A stretch of 14,611 nt of DNA from Micrococcales bacterium UBA2465 (GTDB lineage: Bacteria > Actinomycetota > Actinomycetes > Actinomycetales > Microbacteriaceae): assembly GCA_002342255.1 (NCBI GenBank), contig DDPP01000012.1, forward strand, positions 1 to 14,611. Direction: 5' to 3'. The notes beneath the pieces were generated by a model that saw nothing but the letters and a program-made list of their open reading frames with translations, searched no databases and had not been told where the DNA came from. Below, in pieces: positions 8,904-14,611 of the stretch. Both the position numbers and the translations under genes were made by a program. Within the stretch, counting starts at the first letter, position 1; every line of letters starts with the position of its first letter.

Positions 8904-10131
8904 ACAATCAAGACAAAATACTAGAAATACTCCAAGATTTGTTGGTGCAACTAGAGAATTCTTGCTTTCGCCCCGGCAAACTCTCAGTGATTGGTATGTC
9001 AATTACTTCAGAAACCAAACAGCTGAATTCAAGTTTCTGGTTTCTTTGATTTTTCTAATGGTTGGATTTGGTTTGGTGATGGTCCTATCATCCTCCAACG
9101 TGGATTCCATTAAAGCCAACGGTAACGCTTTCTACTCTTTTGGTGTTCAAACCATGTGGGCTGTGGGTGGAGTTTTCCTGATGTTTTTTTTCTCGCGAAG
9201 ATCTATCGAGCAAATTCAGAGAATTGGTTTATTGATATTCCTATTAGGTTTGATTGCCCAACTGCTGGTGAAAGTGCCCGGTATCGGTGTCTCCTCGGGA
9301 GGAAATGCTAACTGGATTAATCTTTTTGGAAATCGGGTACAACCATCAGAATTTCTAAAGCTCGGACTAATTCTGGTTATCGCCAATTTGCTGAGCCGAA
9401 AGATTGATTACATCGAAGATCTGAAAGAGTCTTTTGTCCCAGTAATCTTTTTGACCGTGATAACTGTTGGAGCAGTTTATTTACTTGGTAATGACCTGGG
9501 CACTGCTGGTGTGATTTTACTCATCGTGTTATTTCTGCTCTTCCTAACTGGGGCCAGGATGCAACATTTACTTGCATATATAGCTGGGATGGGCTTAGTG
9601 TTCTTAGTCGCCTCGGTGACCAGTTCCAACCGAATGGCACGTATTTTTAGTTTCCTAAGTCAAAACACTAACGATGACACCGGTTGGCAGGTGAAGCATG
9701 GAACCTGGGCCTTAGCCTCTGGCGGAATAACTGGGACCGGAATCGGACAGGCGAAATTGAACTGGGGCTGGATTCCTGAAGTTGAGAATGACTTTATCTT
9801 CTCCACCATTGGTGAAGAAACTGGCCTAATCGGTGCTTGTGTCATGCTTGCCTTATTTTTTGTCCTTTATTTGTTGTTGAGGAAAATAGCCAAAGTGCAT
9901 AACGACCCTTATGTTTCAATTGTCACCTATGGAGTGATGCTCTGGATTATTTTGCAAGCACTAATCAACATAGGTGTCGTGTTACATGTAATGCCGGTTC
10001 TCGGAGTTCCGCTGCCTTTCATCTCCAAGGGTGGATCCTCTCTAGTGGCTGTGCTGATGGGCTTAGGAATAGTTCTCTCTTTCGAGCGAAATAGCCAACC
10101 CACAACGAAACTTAGAAGTCGAACTCGATGA
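8896..10131 (+). CDS. ftsW: Septal peptidoglycan glycosyltransferase FtsW (SEDS family)
   Basis: FtsW polymerises lipid II into glycan strands at the septum with its partner FtsI. The 411-residue protein has a basic N-terminal cytoplasmic stretch (1-45) followed by about ten membrane helices. SEDS features visible are the QPSEFLKL segment (149-156), GNDLGTAGV (198-206), and ENDFIFSTIGEETGLIG (297-313), whose Asp299 aligns with the essential Asp of the family. VPLPFISKGGSS (371-382) follows; the commoner sequence there is ISYGGSS, so Lys378 is a departure. Position between murD and murG supports FtsW rather than RodA. The ATG follows AAGGAA (8883-8888) at a spacing of 7 and lies 8 bases inside murD. 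The stop overlaps murG. No murJ-type flippase is present in the window. Confidence 0.95.
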   Translation: MARQSRQNTRNTPRFVGATREFLLSPRQTLSDWYVNYFRNQTAEFKFLVSLIFLMVGFGLVMVLSSSNVDSIKANGNAFYSFGVQTMWAVGGVFLMFFFSRRSIEQIQRIGLLIFLLGLIAQLLVKVPGIGVSSGGNANWINLFGNRVQPSEFLKLGLILVIANLLSRKIDYIEDLKESFVPVIFLTVITVGAVYLLGNDLGTAGVILLIVLFLLFLTGARMQHLLAYIAGMGLVFLVASVTSSNRMARIFSFLSQNTNDDTGWQVKHGTWALASGGITGTGIGQAKLNWGWIPEVENDFIFSTIGEETGLIGACVMLALFFVLYLLLRKIAKVHNDPYVSIVTYGVMLWIILQALINIGVVLHVMPVLGVPLPFISKGGSSLVAVLMGLGIVLSFERNSQPTTKLRSRTR

Positions 10132-11198
10132 CTAGATTTCTGTTAGCCGGAGGCGGCACCGCAGGGCACGTGAACCCTTTGCTCGCCTTAGCTGATGAGA
10201 TCATGTTGGATGAATCCAATTTTGTTCTCGCACTTGGCACCAAAGAAGGATTGGAGTCTAAGTTAGTTCCGGAGCGTGGTTATCAATTACTGACCGTGCC
10301 GAGACTACCCATGCCTCGAAGACTTAACCGCTATGCCTTGAAATTCCCCTTTGCCTTTAGATCGAGCGTAAAACTGGTCAAAGAATATTTATTACAGCAA
10401 AAGATAGATGTTGTTGTGGGATTTGGTGGCTATGCCAGTGCTCCTGCCTATAGGGCAGCTCAGGAGATGAATATTCCCTATGTGGTGCATGAAGCGAATG
10501 CGATGCCTGGTTATGCCAATCGAATTGGCGCTAAAAAAGCTGCAGCTGTTGCGGTCACCTTTAGCAACACCAGGTTATCTAATGCGGTCCTAACCGGTAT
10601 GCCACTTCGAAGCGAAATTGTTGCCCTGACCAAAACTAGCAAGCGAGTCGAGGCGGCAAAGTATTTTGGTATCGACCTAGACCTGCCAACCATTCTGGTA
10701 ACCGGCGGCTCACTCGGTGCAAAGCGCATTAATGAAGTTATCGAAGACTCCCGCGCAGTTCTGGCTGCTGCCGGCATTCAGGTAATACACATCGTTGGGA
10801 GTCGAGCAAGCCTTCCAGATCTTTCCGAAGGGGGCTATCGTCGACTGGAGTACCTCGACAGAATGGATTTAGCTTTGGCAATTGCTGACTTTGCGATCTC
10901 AAGATCTGGTGCTGCAACCGTTTCTGAGTTTGCGGCGGTCGGGATCCCAGCTTTGTTTGTTCCATACCCAGTAGGAAATGGTGAGCAGAAATTCAATGCC
11001 ATGGACATGGTGAATTCAGGAGCTGCCTTGCTGGTTGAAGACCAAGAGTTTTCAACGGAATATTTGAGGGAAAAGATTATCCCCTTGGTAGTTCAGCCAA
11101 AAAAACTTGCAGAGATGAAACAAAAAGCCTTGAAGTTGGGAACGGCAACAGGTGCTAGCAACTTGCTGAAACTGGTTAATACCGTGTTGGCAAACTAG
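10128..11198 (+). CDS. murG: UDP-GlcNAc:lipid I N-acetylglucosaminyltransferase MurG
   Basis: MurG transfers GlcNAc onto lipid I to make lipid II. It is a GT-B fold glycosyltransferase (family GT28) attached to the inner face of the membrane. The 356-residue length is typical. The N-terminal glycine-rich loop GGGTAGHVNP (8-17) and VVGFGGYASAPAY (96-108) build the lipid I side. HEANAMPG (121-128) replaces the usual HEQNALPG. In the C-terminal domain, TGGSLGAKRIN (192-202), SRSGAATVSEFAAVGIPALFVPYP (258-281) and GNGEQKFNA (283-291) form the UDP-GlcNAc site, with Glu267 at the conserved position. The start shares ATGA with the ftsW stop, and the upstream Shine-Dalgarno match is weak. This gene closes the overlapping block: a 29-base gap follows before murC. 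Confidence 0.96.
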   Translation: MTRFLLAGGGTAGHVNPLLALADEIMLDESNFVLALGTKEGLESKLVPERGYQLLTVPRLPMPRRLNRYALKFPFAFRSSVKLVKEYLLQQKIDVVVGFGGYASAPAYRAAQEMNIPYVVHEANAMPGYANRIGAKKAAAVAVTFSNTRLSNAVLTGMPLRSEIVALTKTSKRVEAAKYFGIDLDLPTILVTGGSLGAKRINEVIEDSRAVLAAAGIQVIHIVGSRASLPDLSEGGYRRLEYLDRMDLALAIADFAISRSGAATVSEFAAVGIPALFVPYPVGNGEQKFNAMDMVNSGAALLVEDQEFSTEYLREKIIPLVVQPKKLAEMKQKALKLGTATGASNLLKLVNTVLAN

Positions 11199-11227
11199 CC
11201 GGCCTTAGGCTTTATTTCTAGGACATT

Positions 11228-12619
11228 ATGACAATCAAGCCAGATCTAAGCCAACCAATTCCCGCGCATTTGGGTAAAGTGCACTTCATTGGGATTGGTG
11301 GTTCCGGCATGAGCGGTATTGCCAGAATGCTAATCAAATCTGGTCATGTGGTGACAGGAAGCGATGTCAGGGATTCAAAGAATATCTCTGACTTACGAAC
11401 TCTTGGTGCAAAAATCACCATCGGGCACGATGCTAAAAACTTAGCTGACTGTGACACTGTAGTGGTCACCTCAGCGCTTTGGCCGACAAACCCAGAATAT
11501 GTATTGGCTCAAGAAAAAGGGTTACCTATTCTGCATAGATCTCAAGCGTTGAAGTATTTGACTATTGGTAAAAGACTTATTTCAATTGCCGGCGCTCATG
11601 GTAAAACCACTAGCACTGGAATGATTGTCACCGGTCTAAAGAACCTAGGTGAAGATCCAAGCTTTGTAAATGGTGGAGTTATAGCCGAATATGATTCTTC
11701 TTCAGCAAGTGGAACTTCTGATTTATTCGTGATTGAGGCAGATGAGTCAGACGGTTCTTTCCTCTACTACGACACAGCAGTAGCTTTGATTACCAATGTT
11801 GATCCAGACCATCTAGATCACTACGGGAGTCTGGAAAAATTTGAAGCGGAATTCGCTAACTTTGCCAATAGCAGTTCGGAATTCGTAGCCATCAGTTCGG
11901 ATGATGTTGGTTCAGTCAGGGTGCGAACACTCATTCACGATAAGCGTTTTCTAACTTTCGGATTCGCGGCAGGTTCAGATGTGAGAATTACCGACTGCCA
12001 TGCAGAAGGACCGCAGGTTAGTTTCGAACTAGAGTATTTGAATCAGCGGTATTCCGCAGAATTGTTGGTACCGGGTAGACACAACGCAGTAAATGCCGCT
12101 GGGGCTTTTGCTGTCTTGGTGGGGTTGGGTTTTGATCCAGCCAAATCGCTCGCCGCGATTTCATTATTCGCTGGAACCGAGAGAAGATTTGAACTTCACG
12201 GCGAAGTTGGTCAAGTCAAGGTCTTTGATGACTTTGCTCACCATCCAACCGAGGTTGTGGCAGCCCTAACTGCAGCTCGAGCTGTAGTTGGCCCAGGAAG
12301 ATTGATTACAGTTTTTCAGCCACACTTATATTCACGCACCAGATTGTTTGCCAAAGAATTTGCTGAGGCATTGGCGCTGAGTGATGAAGTGGTCGTGTTA
12401 GATATCTATGCGGCCAGAGAAGATCCTGAGCCTGGTGTCACCGGTGCACTAATCTCTGAAGCATTCAAAGAGCAAGATCGCATGCATTATGTTCCGAATT
12501 GGGATGAAGTTCCTGCTGCAGCAGCTGTACTTGCTAAACCAGGAGATTTTATTATCACTATGGGTTGCGGGGATGTCTACCGTCAGGTACCAGAAATCTT
12601 GAAGGCATTAGAAAAGTAA
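11228..12619 (+). CDS. murC: UDP-MurNAc:L-alanine ligase MurC
   Basis: MurC adds L-Ala to UDP-MurNAc, the first stem-peptide ligation. The 463-residue protein begins with the MurC dinucleotide-like loop [13 protein letters not shown] (20-32). It carries P-loop GAHGKTT (122-128), then EADESDGSF (170-178) and [11 protein letters not shown] (190-200). The C-terminal domain has ERRFE followed by [10 protein letters not shown], which distinguishes MurC from the other Mur ligases; family members usually read DDYAHHPTE there. The ATG is preceded by AGGA (11220-11223) at a spacing of only 4. MurB, which makes UDP-MurNAc upstream in the pathway and neighbours murC in many bacteria, is not encoded here. 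The gene ends at TAA with the ftsQ ATG immediately adjacent. Confidence 0.97.
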   Translation: MTIKPDLSQPIPAHLGKVHFIGIGGSGMSGIARMLIKSGHVVTGSDVRDSKNISDLRTLGAKITIGHDAKNLADCDTVVVTSALWPTNPEYVLAQEKGLPILHRSQALKYLTIGKRLISIAGAHGKTTSTGMIVTGLKNLGEDPSFVNGGVIAEYDSSSASGTSDLFVIEADESDGSFLYYDTAVALITNVDPDHLDHYGSLEKFEAEFANFANSSSEFVAISSDDVGSVRVRTLIHDKRFLTFGFAAGSDVRITDCHAEGPQVSFELEYLNQRYSAELLVPGRHNAVNAAGAFAVLVGLGFDPAKSLAAISLFAGTERRFELHGEVGQVKVFDDFAHHPTEVVAALTAARAVVGPGRLITVFQPHLYSRTRLFAKEFAEALALSDEVVVLDIYAAREDPEPGVTGALISEAFKEQDRMHYVPNWDEVPAAAAVLAKPGDFIITMGCGDVYRQVPEILKALEK

Positions 12620-13450
12620 ATGCAACCACCAAAAAGTCGCTATAGCAATTCTCCTGGCCCAAAGCCAAGACAGATTAAGGCTGCCCTAAAACCAAAACCG
12701 ATTAAAATCCCACTTCGCCAAAGAAAATCAGCAAAGCGGGAAATAAATCGTTTCACCGGGGAAACTAAATTTGCCAAATATTTCATTAGATCTTTGCTTG
12801 CTGGACTGCTAGCTCTCATCCTCCTGGTGCTTTCAACCATGTTCACCCCGTTGTTGGCAATCGAAAGAATCAAAGTGACCGGCAACAAGCGAGTCCCAAC
12901 CGCTCAAATTGAGGCAGCGTTGAAACACCGAGTGGGCTCAGCTCTAACCATGGTAGGCGATGGGGATATTGCCACTGACCTAGCTAAATTCAAACTCATC
13001 GAAAGTATTTCTTTGGTTTCGAAACCGCCACATCTTCTCGAAGTTAGAGTTACTGAGCGAACCCCAATCTCAATTGTCATACGTGGGGGAGTCAAATTTC
13101 TTTATGATCCTGCTGGGGTCAATTTGGGAGCCGCCACAGGTAACGAAAAGATTCCCACCATTCTGGTAAAAGATGACCCTAAAACATCAACAAATTACAA
13201 ACAGGCTATAGACGTATTATTAGCGCTACCGGCCCAGTTACTAGATCGAGTTGCCTACATTCAGGCCAAGTCAAAAGATAACGTAACCATGCAACTTAGA
13301 GGCTACTCAGCTCAGACCATAATCTGGGGTGACTCATCAAATTCGATTTTGAAATCTAAAGTCCTGAAAGCCCTCTTACTTAAGACACCAACGAATGTAA
13401 GAGCAACTTTCGATGTTTCTGCTCCACTAACCCCAAGCGTGATTCGCTAG
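12620..13450 (+). CDS. ftsQ: Cell division protein FtsQ/DivIB
   Basis: FtsQ is a bitopic divisome protein that recruits the FtsL/FtsB pair and links ring assembly to septal synthesis. The 276-residue product has a long, strongly basic, Pro/Lys/Arg-rich cytoplasmic tail (1-53), one membrane helix (about 56-78) and an extracytoplasmic POTRA domain (about 81-149) starting IERIKVTGNKRVP. The beta domain that follows includes FLYDPAGVNL (160-169) and ends FDVSAPLTPSVIR. These features and the position between murC and ftsZ identify it, although FtsQ sequences diverge widely. The start codon touches the murC stop, with only weak purine-rich sequence upstream (GAAGG at 12601-12605, 14 bases away), so translation probably depends on ribosomes finishing murC. 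The 142-base ftsZ leader follows. Confidence 0.93.
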   Translation: MQPPKSRYSNSPGPKPRQIKAALKPKPIKIPLRQRKSAKREINRFTGETKFAKYFIRSLLAGLLALILLVLSTMFTPLLAIERIKVTGNKRVPTAQIEAALKHRVGSALTMVGDGDIATDLAKFKLIESISLVSKPPHLLEVRVTERTPISIVIRGGVKFLYDPAGVNLGAATGNEKIPTILVKDDPKTSTNYKQAIDVLLALPAQLLDRVAYIQAKSKDNVTMQLRGYSAQTIIWGDSSNSILKSKVLKALLLKTPTNVRATFDVSAPLTPSVIR

Positions 13451-13468
13451 TAAATCTCAACACGCCAG

Positions 13469-13485
13469 TAAATCAGCAGGATTTA
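13469..13485. repeat. Inverted repeat TAAATC-N5-GATTTA, with flanking extra copies
   Basis: Perfect 6-base arms (13469-13474 and 13480-13485) surround AGCAG. A further TAAATC lies at 13451-13456 and a further GATTTA at 13491-13496, making four half-sites in 46 bases right after the ftsQ stop. The stem is AT-rich with no T-run after it, so it does not look like a terminator; a binding site or chance are the remaining options. Confidence 0.4.
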
Positions 13486-13537
13486 TCAGGGATTTAGCCT
13501 TATTTTCTATCCGCTAGGGCATTTGTTGGGCTTTATT

Positions 13538-13555
13538 AACCTTCAAGTAGAGGTT
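13538..13555. repeat. Inverted repeat AACCT-N8-AGGTT upstream of ftsZ
   Basis: Perfect 5-base arms (13538-13542 and 13551-13555) surround the 8-base centre TCAAGTAG. It sits just upstream of the candidate -10 TAGGGT, where a regulator-binding site could act. Short arms make a chance occurrence possible. Confidence 0.45.
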
Positions 13556-13581
13556 TAGGGTTTGACAGAAGCAGGTAACAC

Positions 13582-13587
13582 GGAGGA
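13582..13587 (+). promoter_or_regulatory. Strong ribosome binding site of ftsZ
   Basis: GGAGGA lies 5 bases before the ftsZ ATG and is the best Shine-Dalgarno match in the window. It contrasts with the weak or absent sites before murD, murG and ftsQ, in keeping with the high cellular abundance expected of FtsZ. Confidence 0.85.
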
Positions 13588-13592
13588 AAAAT

Positions 13593-14611
13593 ATGACAGA
13601 ACCAATTCTTAACAACTTCTTGGCAGTGATCAAGGTAGTTGGTGTCGGCGGTGCTGGCGGAAACGCCATCAACCAGATGATCGAAAAGCGCTTGCGCGGA
13701 ATCGAATTCATTGCCATCAACACCGACGGGCAAGACCTGCTGAAATCTGAAGCACATGTGAAGTTGGAAATTGGTAGCAACTCGACTCGAAGTCTTGGAG
13801 CTGGTGCAGACCCAGAAGTTGGTCGTCGAGCCGCTGAAGAACACATCGATGAGATTGCAGAAGTACTTCGAGGTGCGGACATGGTTTTTGTAGCAGCTGG
13901 TGAAGGTGGTGGAACTGGAACTGGTGCAGCACCAATCGTAGCTAGAGCTGCTAAACAAGCAGGTGCATTAACCGTTGGTGTTGTCACTCGACCATTCGAA
14001 TTCGAAGGCAGACGTCGTGCTGAAAATGCCCAAGCAGGTATCGATGCACTGCGTCAGGAAGTTGACACGCTCATCGTTGTCCCAAACCAAAAACTTATCG
14101 ATCTAAATGACACCGAACTATCCCTGAAAGACTCATTTAGTATGGCTGACGATATCCTTCGAGCTGGAGTTCAAGGAATTTCAGATTTGATTACCGAACC
14201 AGGTTTAATCAACCTAGACTTCGCCGATGTTAAATCAGTAATGCAGGGAGCAGGGACTGCGCTAATGGGTATTGGCACGGCAAAGGGTGAAGACCGTGCA
14301 GTTCGAGCCGCGGAAGAAGCCATCAACCACCCGTTGCTTGAAAACTCGATTGATAATGCCCGCGGAGTATTGATTCACTTCTTAGCTGGGACCAACATGA
14401 AGTTGGTCGAAGTTAATGAGGCCGCAAGATTGATTCAAGAGGTTGTCCATCCATCTGCAAACATCATTTGGGGAACAGCAATCGATGACACCTTGGGCGA
14501 TGAAATCCGCATCACTGTGATCGGTGCTGGCTTTGATGAAGTTACCCCCAGACCAGTGTCGAGACCTGCCTACGGTATGGCTACTCCAGCAGCGGTAGCT
14601 CCGGTGGCTGC
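13593..14611 (+). CDS. ftsZ: Cell division GTPase FtsZ (3' end cut off by the window)
   Basis: FtsZ is the tubulin-like GTPase that polymerises into the division ring. The visible 339 codons cover the whole globular domain and the start of the disordered linker; the C-terminal tail and stop lie beyond the right edge. Nucleotide-site elements are GVGGAGGNA (17-25), NTDGQ (43-47) and the tubulin signature GGGTGTG (105-111). The T7 synergy loop NLDFADVK (207-214) keeps both catalytic acidic residues (Asp209, Asp212). GAGADPEVGRRAAEE and NEAARLIQEVVHPSANII read as actinobacterial FtsZ. Oddities are RGVLIHFLAGTNMKLVEVN (257-275), where relatives usually have a GGSDL-type turn, and PNQKL (164-168) in place of PNDRL. 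The ATG follows an excellent Shine-Dalgarno, GGAGGA, at a spacing of 5. Linker sequence begins near residue 318. Confidence 0.97.
   Translation, partial: MTEPILNNFLAVIKVVGVGGAGGNAINQMIEKRLRGIEFIAINTDGQDLLKSEAHVKLEIGSNSTRSLGAGADPEVGRRAAEEHIDEIAEVLRGADMVFVAAGEGGGTGTGAAPIVARAAKQAGALTVGVVTRPFEFEGRRRAENAQAGIDALRQEVDTLIVVPNQKLIDLNDTELSLKDSFSMADDILRAGVQGISDLITEPGLINLDFADVKSVMQGAGTALMGIGTAKGEDRAVRAAEEAINHPLLENSIDNARGVLIHFLAGTNMKLVEVNEAARLIQEVVHPSANIIWGTAIDDTLGDEIRITVIGAGFDEVTPRPVSRPAYGMATPAAVAPVA

Larger units (their letters stand above)
13451..13592 (+). promoter_or_regulatory. ftsQ-ftsZ intergenic region, probable ftsZ leader and promoter
   Basis: This is the only sizeable non-coding stretch in the window. 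It holds two groups of short inverted repeats, a TAGGGT (13556-13561) that fits an actinobacterial -10 element (TANNNT), and a strong ribosome binding site. A -35 match 17-18 bases upstream is poor (TTATTA or TTTATT). A TTGACA at 13562-13567 looks like a -35 but has no -10 at a workable distance before the ATG. Separate promoters ahead of ftsZ are common in actinobacteria, so a dedicated promoter is plausible; the exact elements are inferred. No rho-independent terminator is visible, so read-through from ftsQ is also likely. Confidence 0.5.

Noticed and set aside
11197..11217. Possible terminator hairpin AGCC-N7-GGCT followed by TTTATTT between murG and murC
   Set aside because: The stem is only 4 base pairs with an interrupted T-run, and murC and ftsQ continue the same pathway 29 bases on. 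Read-through is more likely.
13551..13564. Telomere-like GGTTTAGGGTTTG direct repeat
   Set aside because: Only two imperfect units are present, in an ordinary bacterial chromosomal leader; more simply explained as the -10 region and its surroundings.
13562..13567. TTGACA as a -35 element for ftsZ
   Set aside because: At 17 bases downstream lies the ribosome binding site (GAGGAAAA), not a -10 sequence, and transcription from it would start inside ftsZ.
13514..13987. 157-codon open frame on the minus strand over the ftsZ 5' end
   Set aside because: It lies opposite ftsZ, whose frame encodes unmistakable GTPase motifs. The minus-strand product is low-complexity Ser/Pro/Ala-rich, as expected from a mirror of a conserved gene.

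Overview
This window is a nearly complete dcw (division and cell wall) cluster on the + strand. It holds eleven complete genes and one truncated gene in the order rsmH (mraW), ftsL, ftsI, murE, murF, mraY, murD, ftsW, murG, murC, ftsQ, ftsZ. ftsZ runs off the right edge. There are no RNA genes, mobile elements, CRISPR arrays or other signs of accessory DNA. Coding density is very high, and the only intergenic stretch longer than about 30 bases is the 142-base ftsQ-ftsZ gap.

The gene order points to an actinobacterium: murC is followed directly by ftsQ and then ftsZ, with no murB, ddl or ftsA. Several protein details resemble Micrococcales, and from memory most resemble Microbacteriaceae: the LSYQSLEDR motif in RsmH, SAQAL and THDHFDDY in MurE, the SPQNLA...LGMIVNSNPVFL segment of FtsL, and LKVGLAHVGEFGG in MurF. 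Base composition is unusually low for that group (mid-40s % GC by counting a few lines). That would suit a streamlined freshwater or marine relative such as the Luna/Aquiluna-type lineages. The lineage call is an inference from memory, not a database result.

Layout. Bases 1-50 are the tail of the upstream region; mraZ would be expected just to the left, but only a possible stop codon of it falls inside. Bases 51-4928 carry rsmH, ftsL, ftsI and murE. Bases 4925-11198 carry murF, mraY, murD, ftsW and murG, each overlapping the next by 4-8 bases, which suggests translational coupling. After a 29-base gap come murC and ftsQ, which abut exactly. The 142-base gap before ftsZ holds inverted repeats, a possible -10 element and a strong Shine-Dalgarno sequence, so ftsZ probably has its own regulatory input.

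Function. MurC, MurD, MurE and MurF add the stem peptide to UDP-MurNAc in the cytoplasm. MraY moves phospho-MurNAc-pentapeptide onto the lipid carrier (lipid I), and MurG adds GlcNAc (lipid II). FtsW polymerises the glycan and FtsI crosslinks it at the septum. FtsQ and FtsL are bitopic divisome scaffolds, FtsZ forms the cytoplasmic ring, and RsmH methylates 16S rRNA.

I found no undescribed system here. The points most worth a second look are the altered substrate-recognition motif of MurE (HHPR in place of DNPR), the repeat-containing ftsZ leader, a divergent patch in FtsZ, and a few start-site choices.
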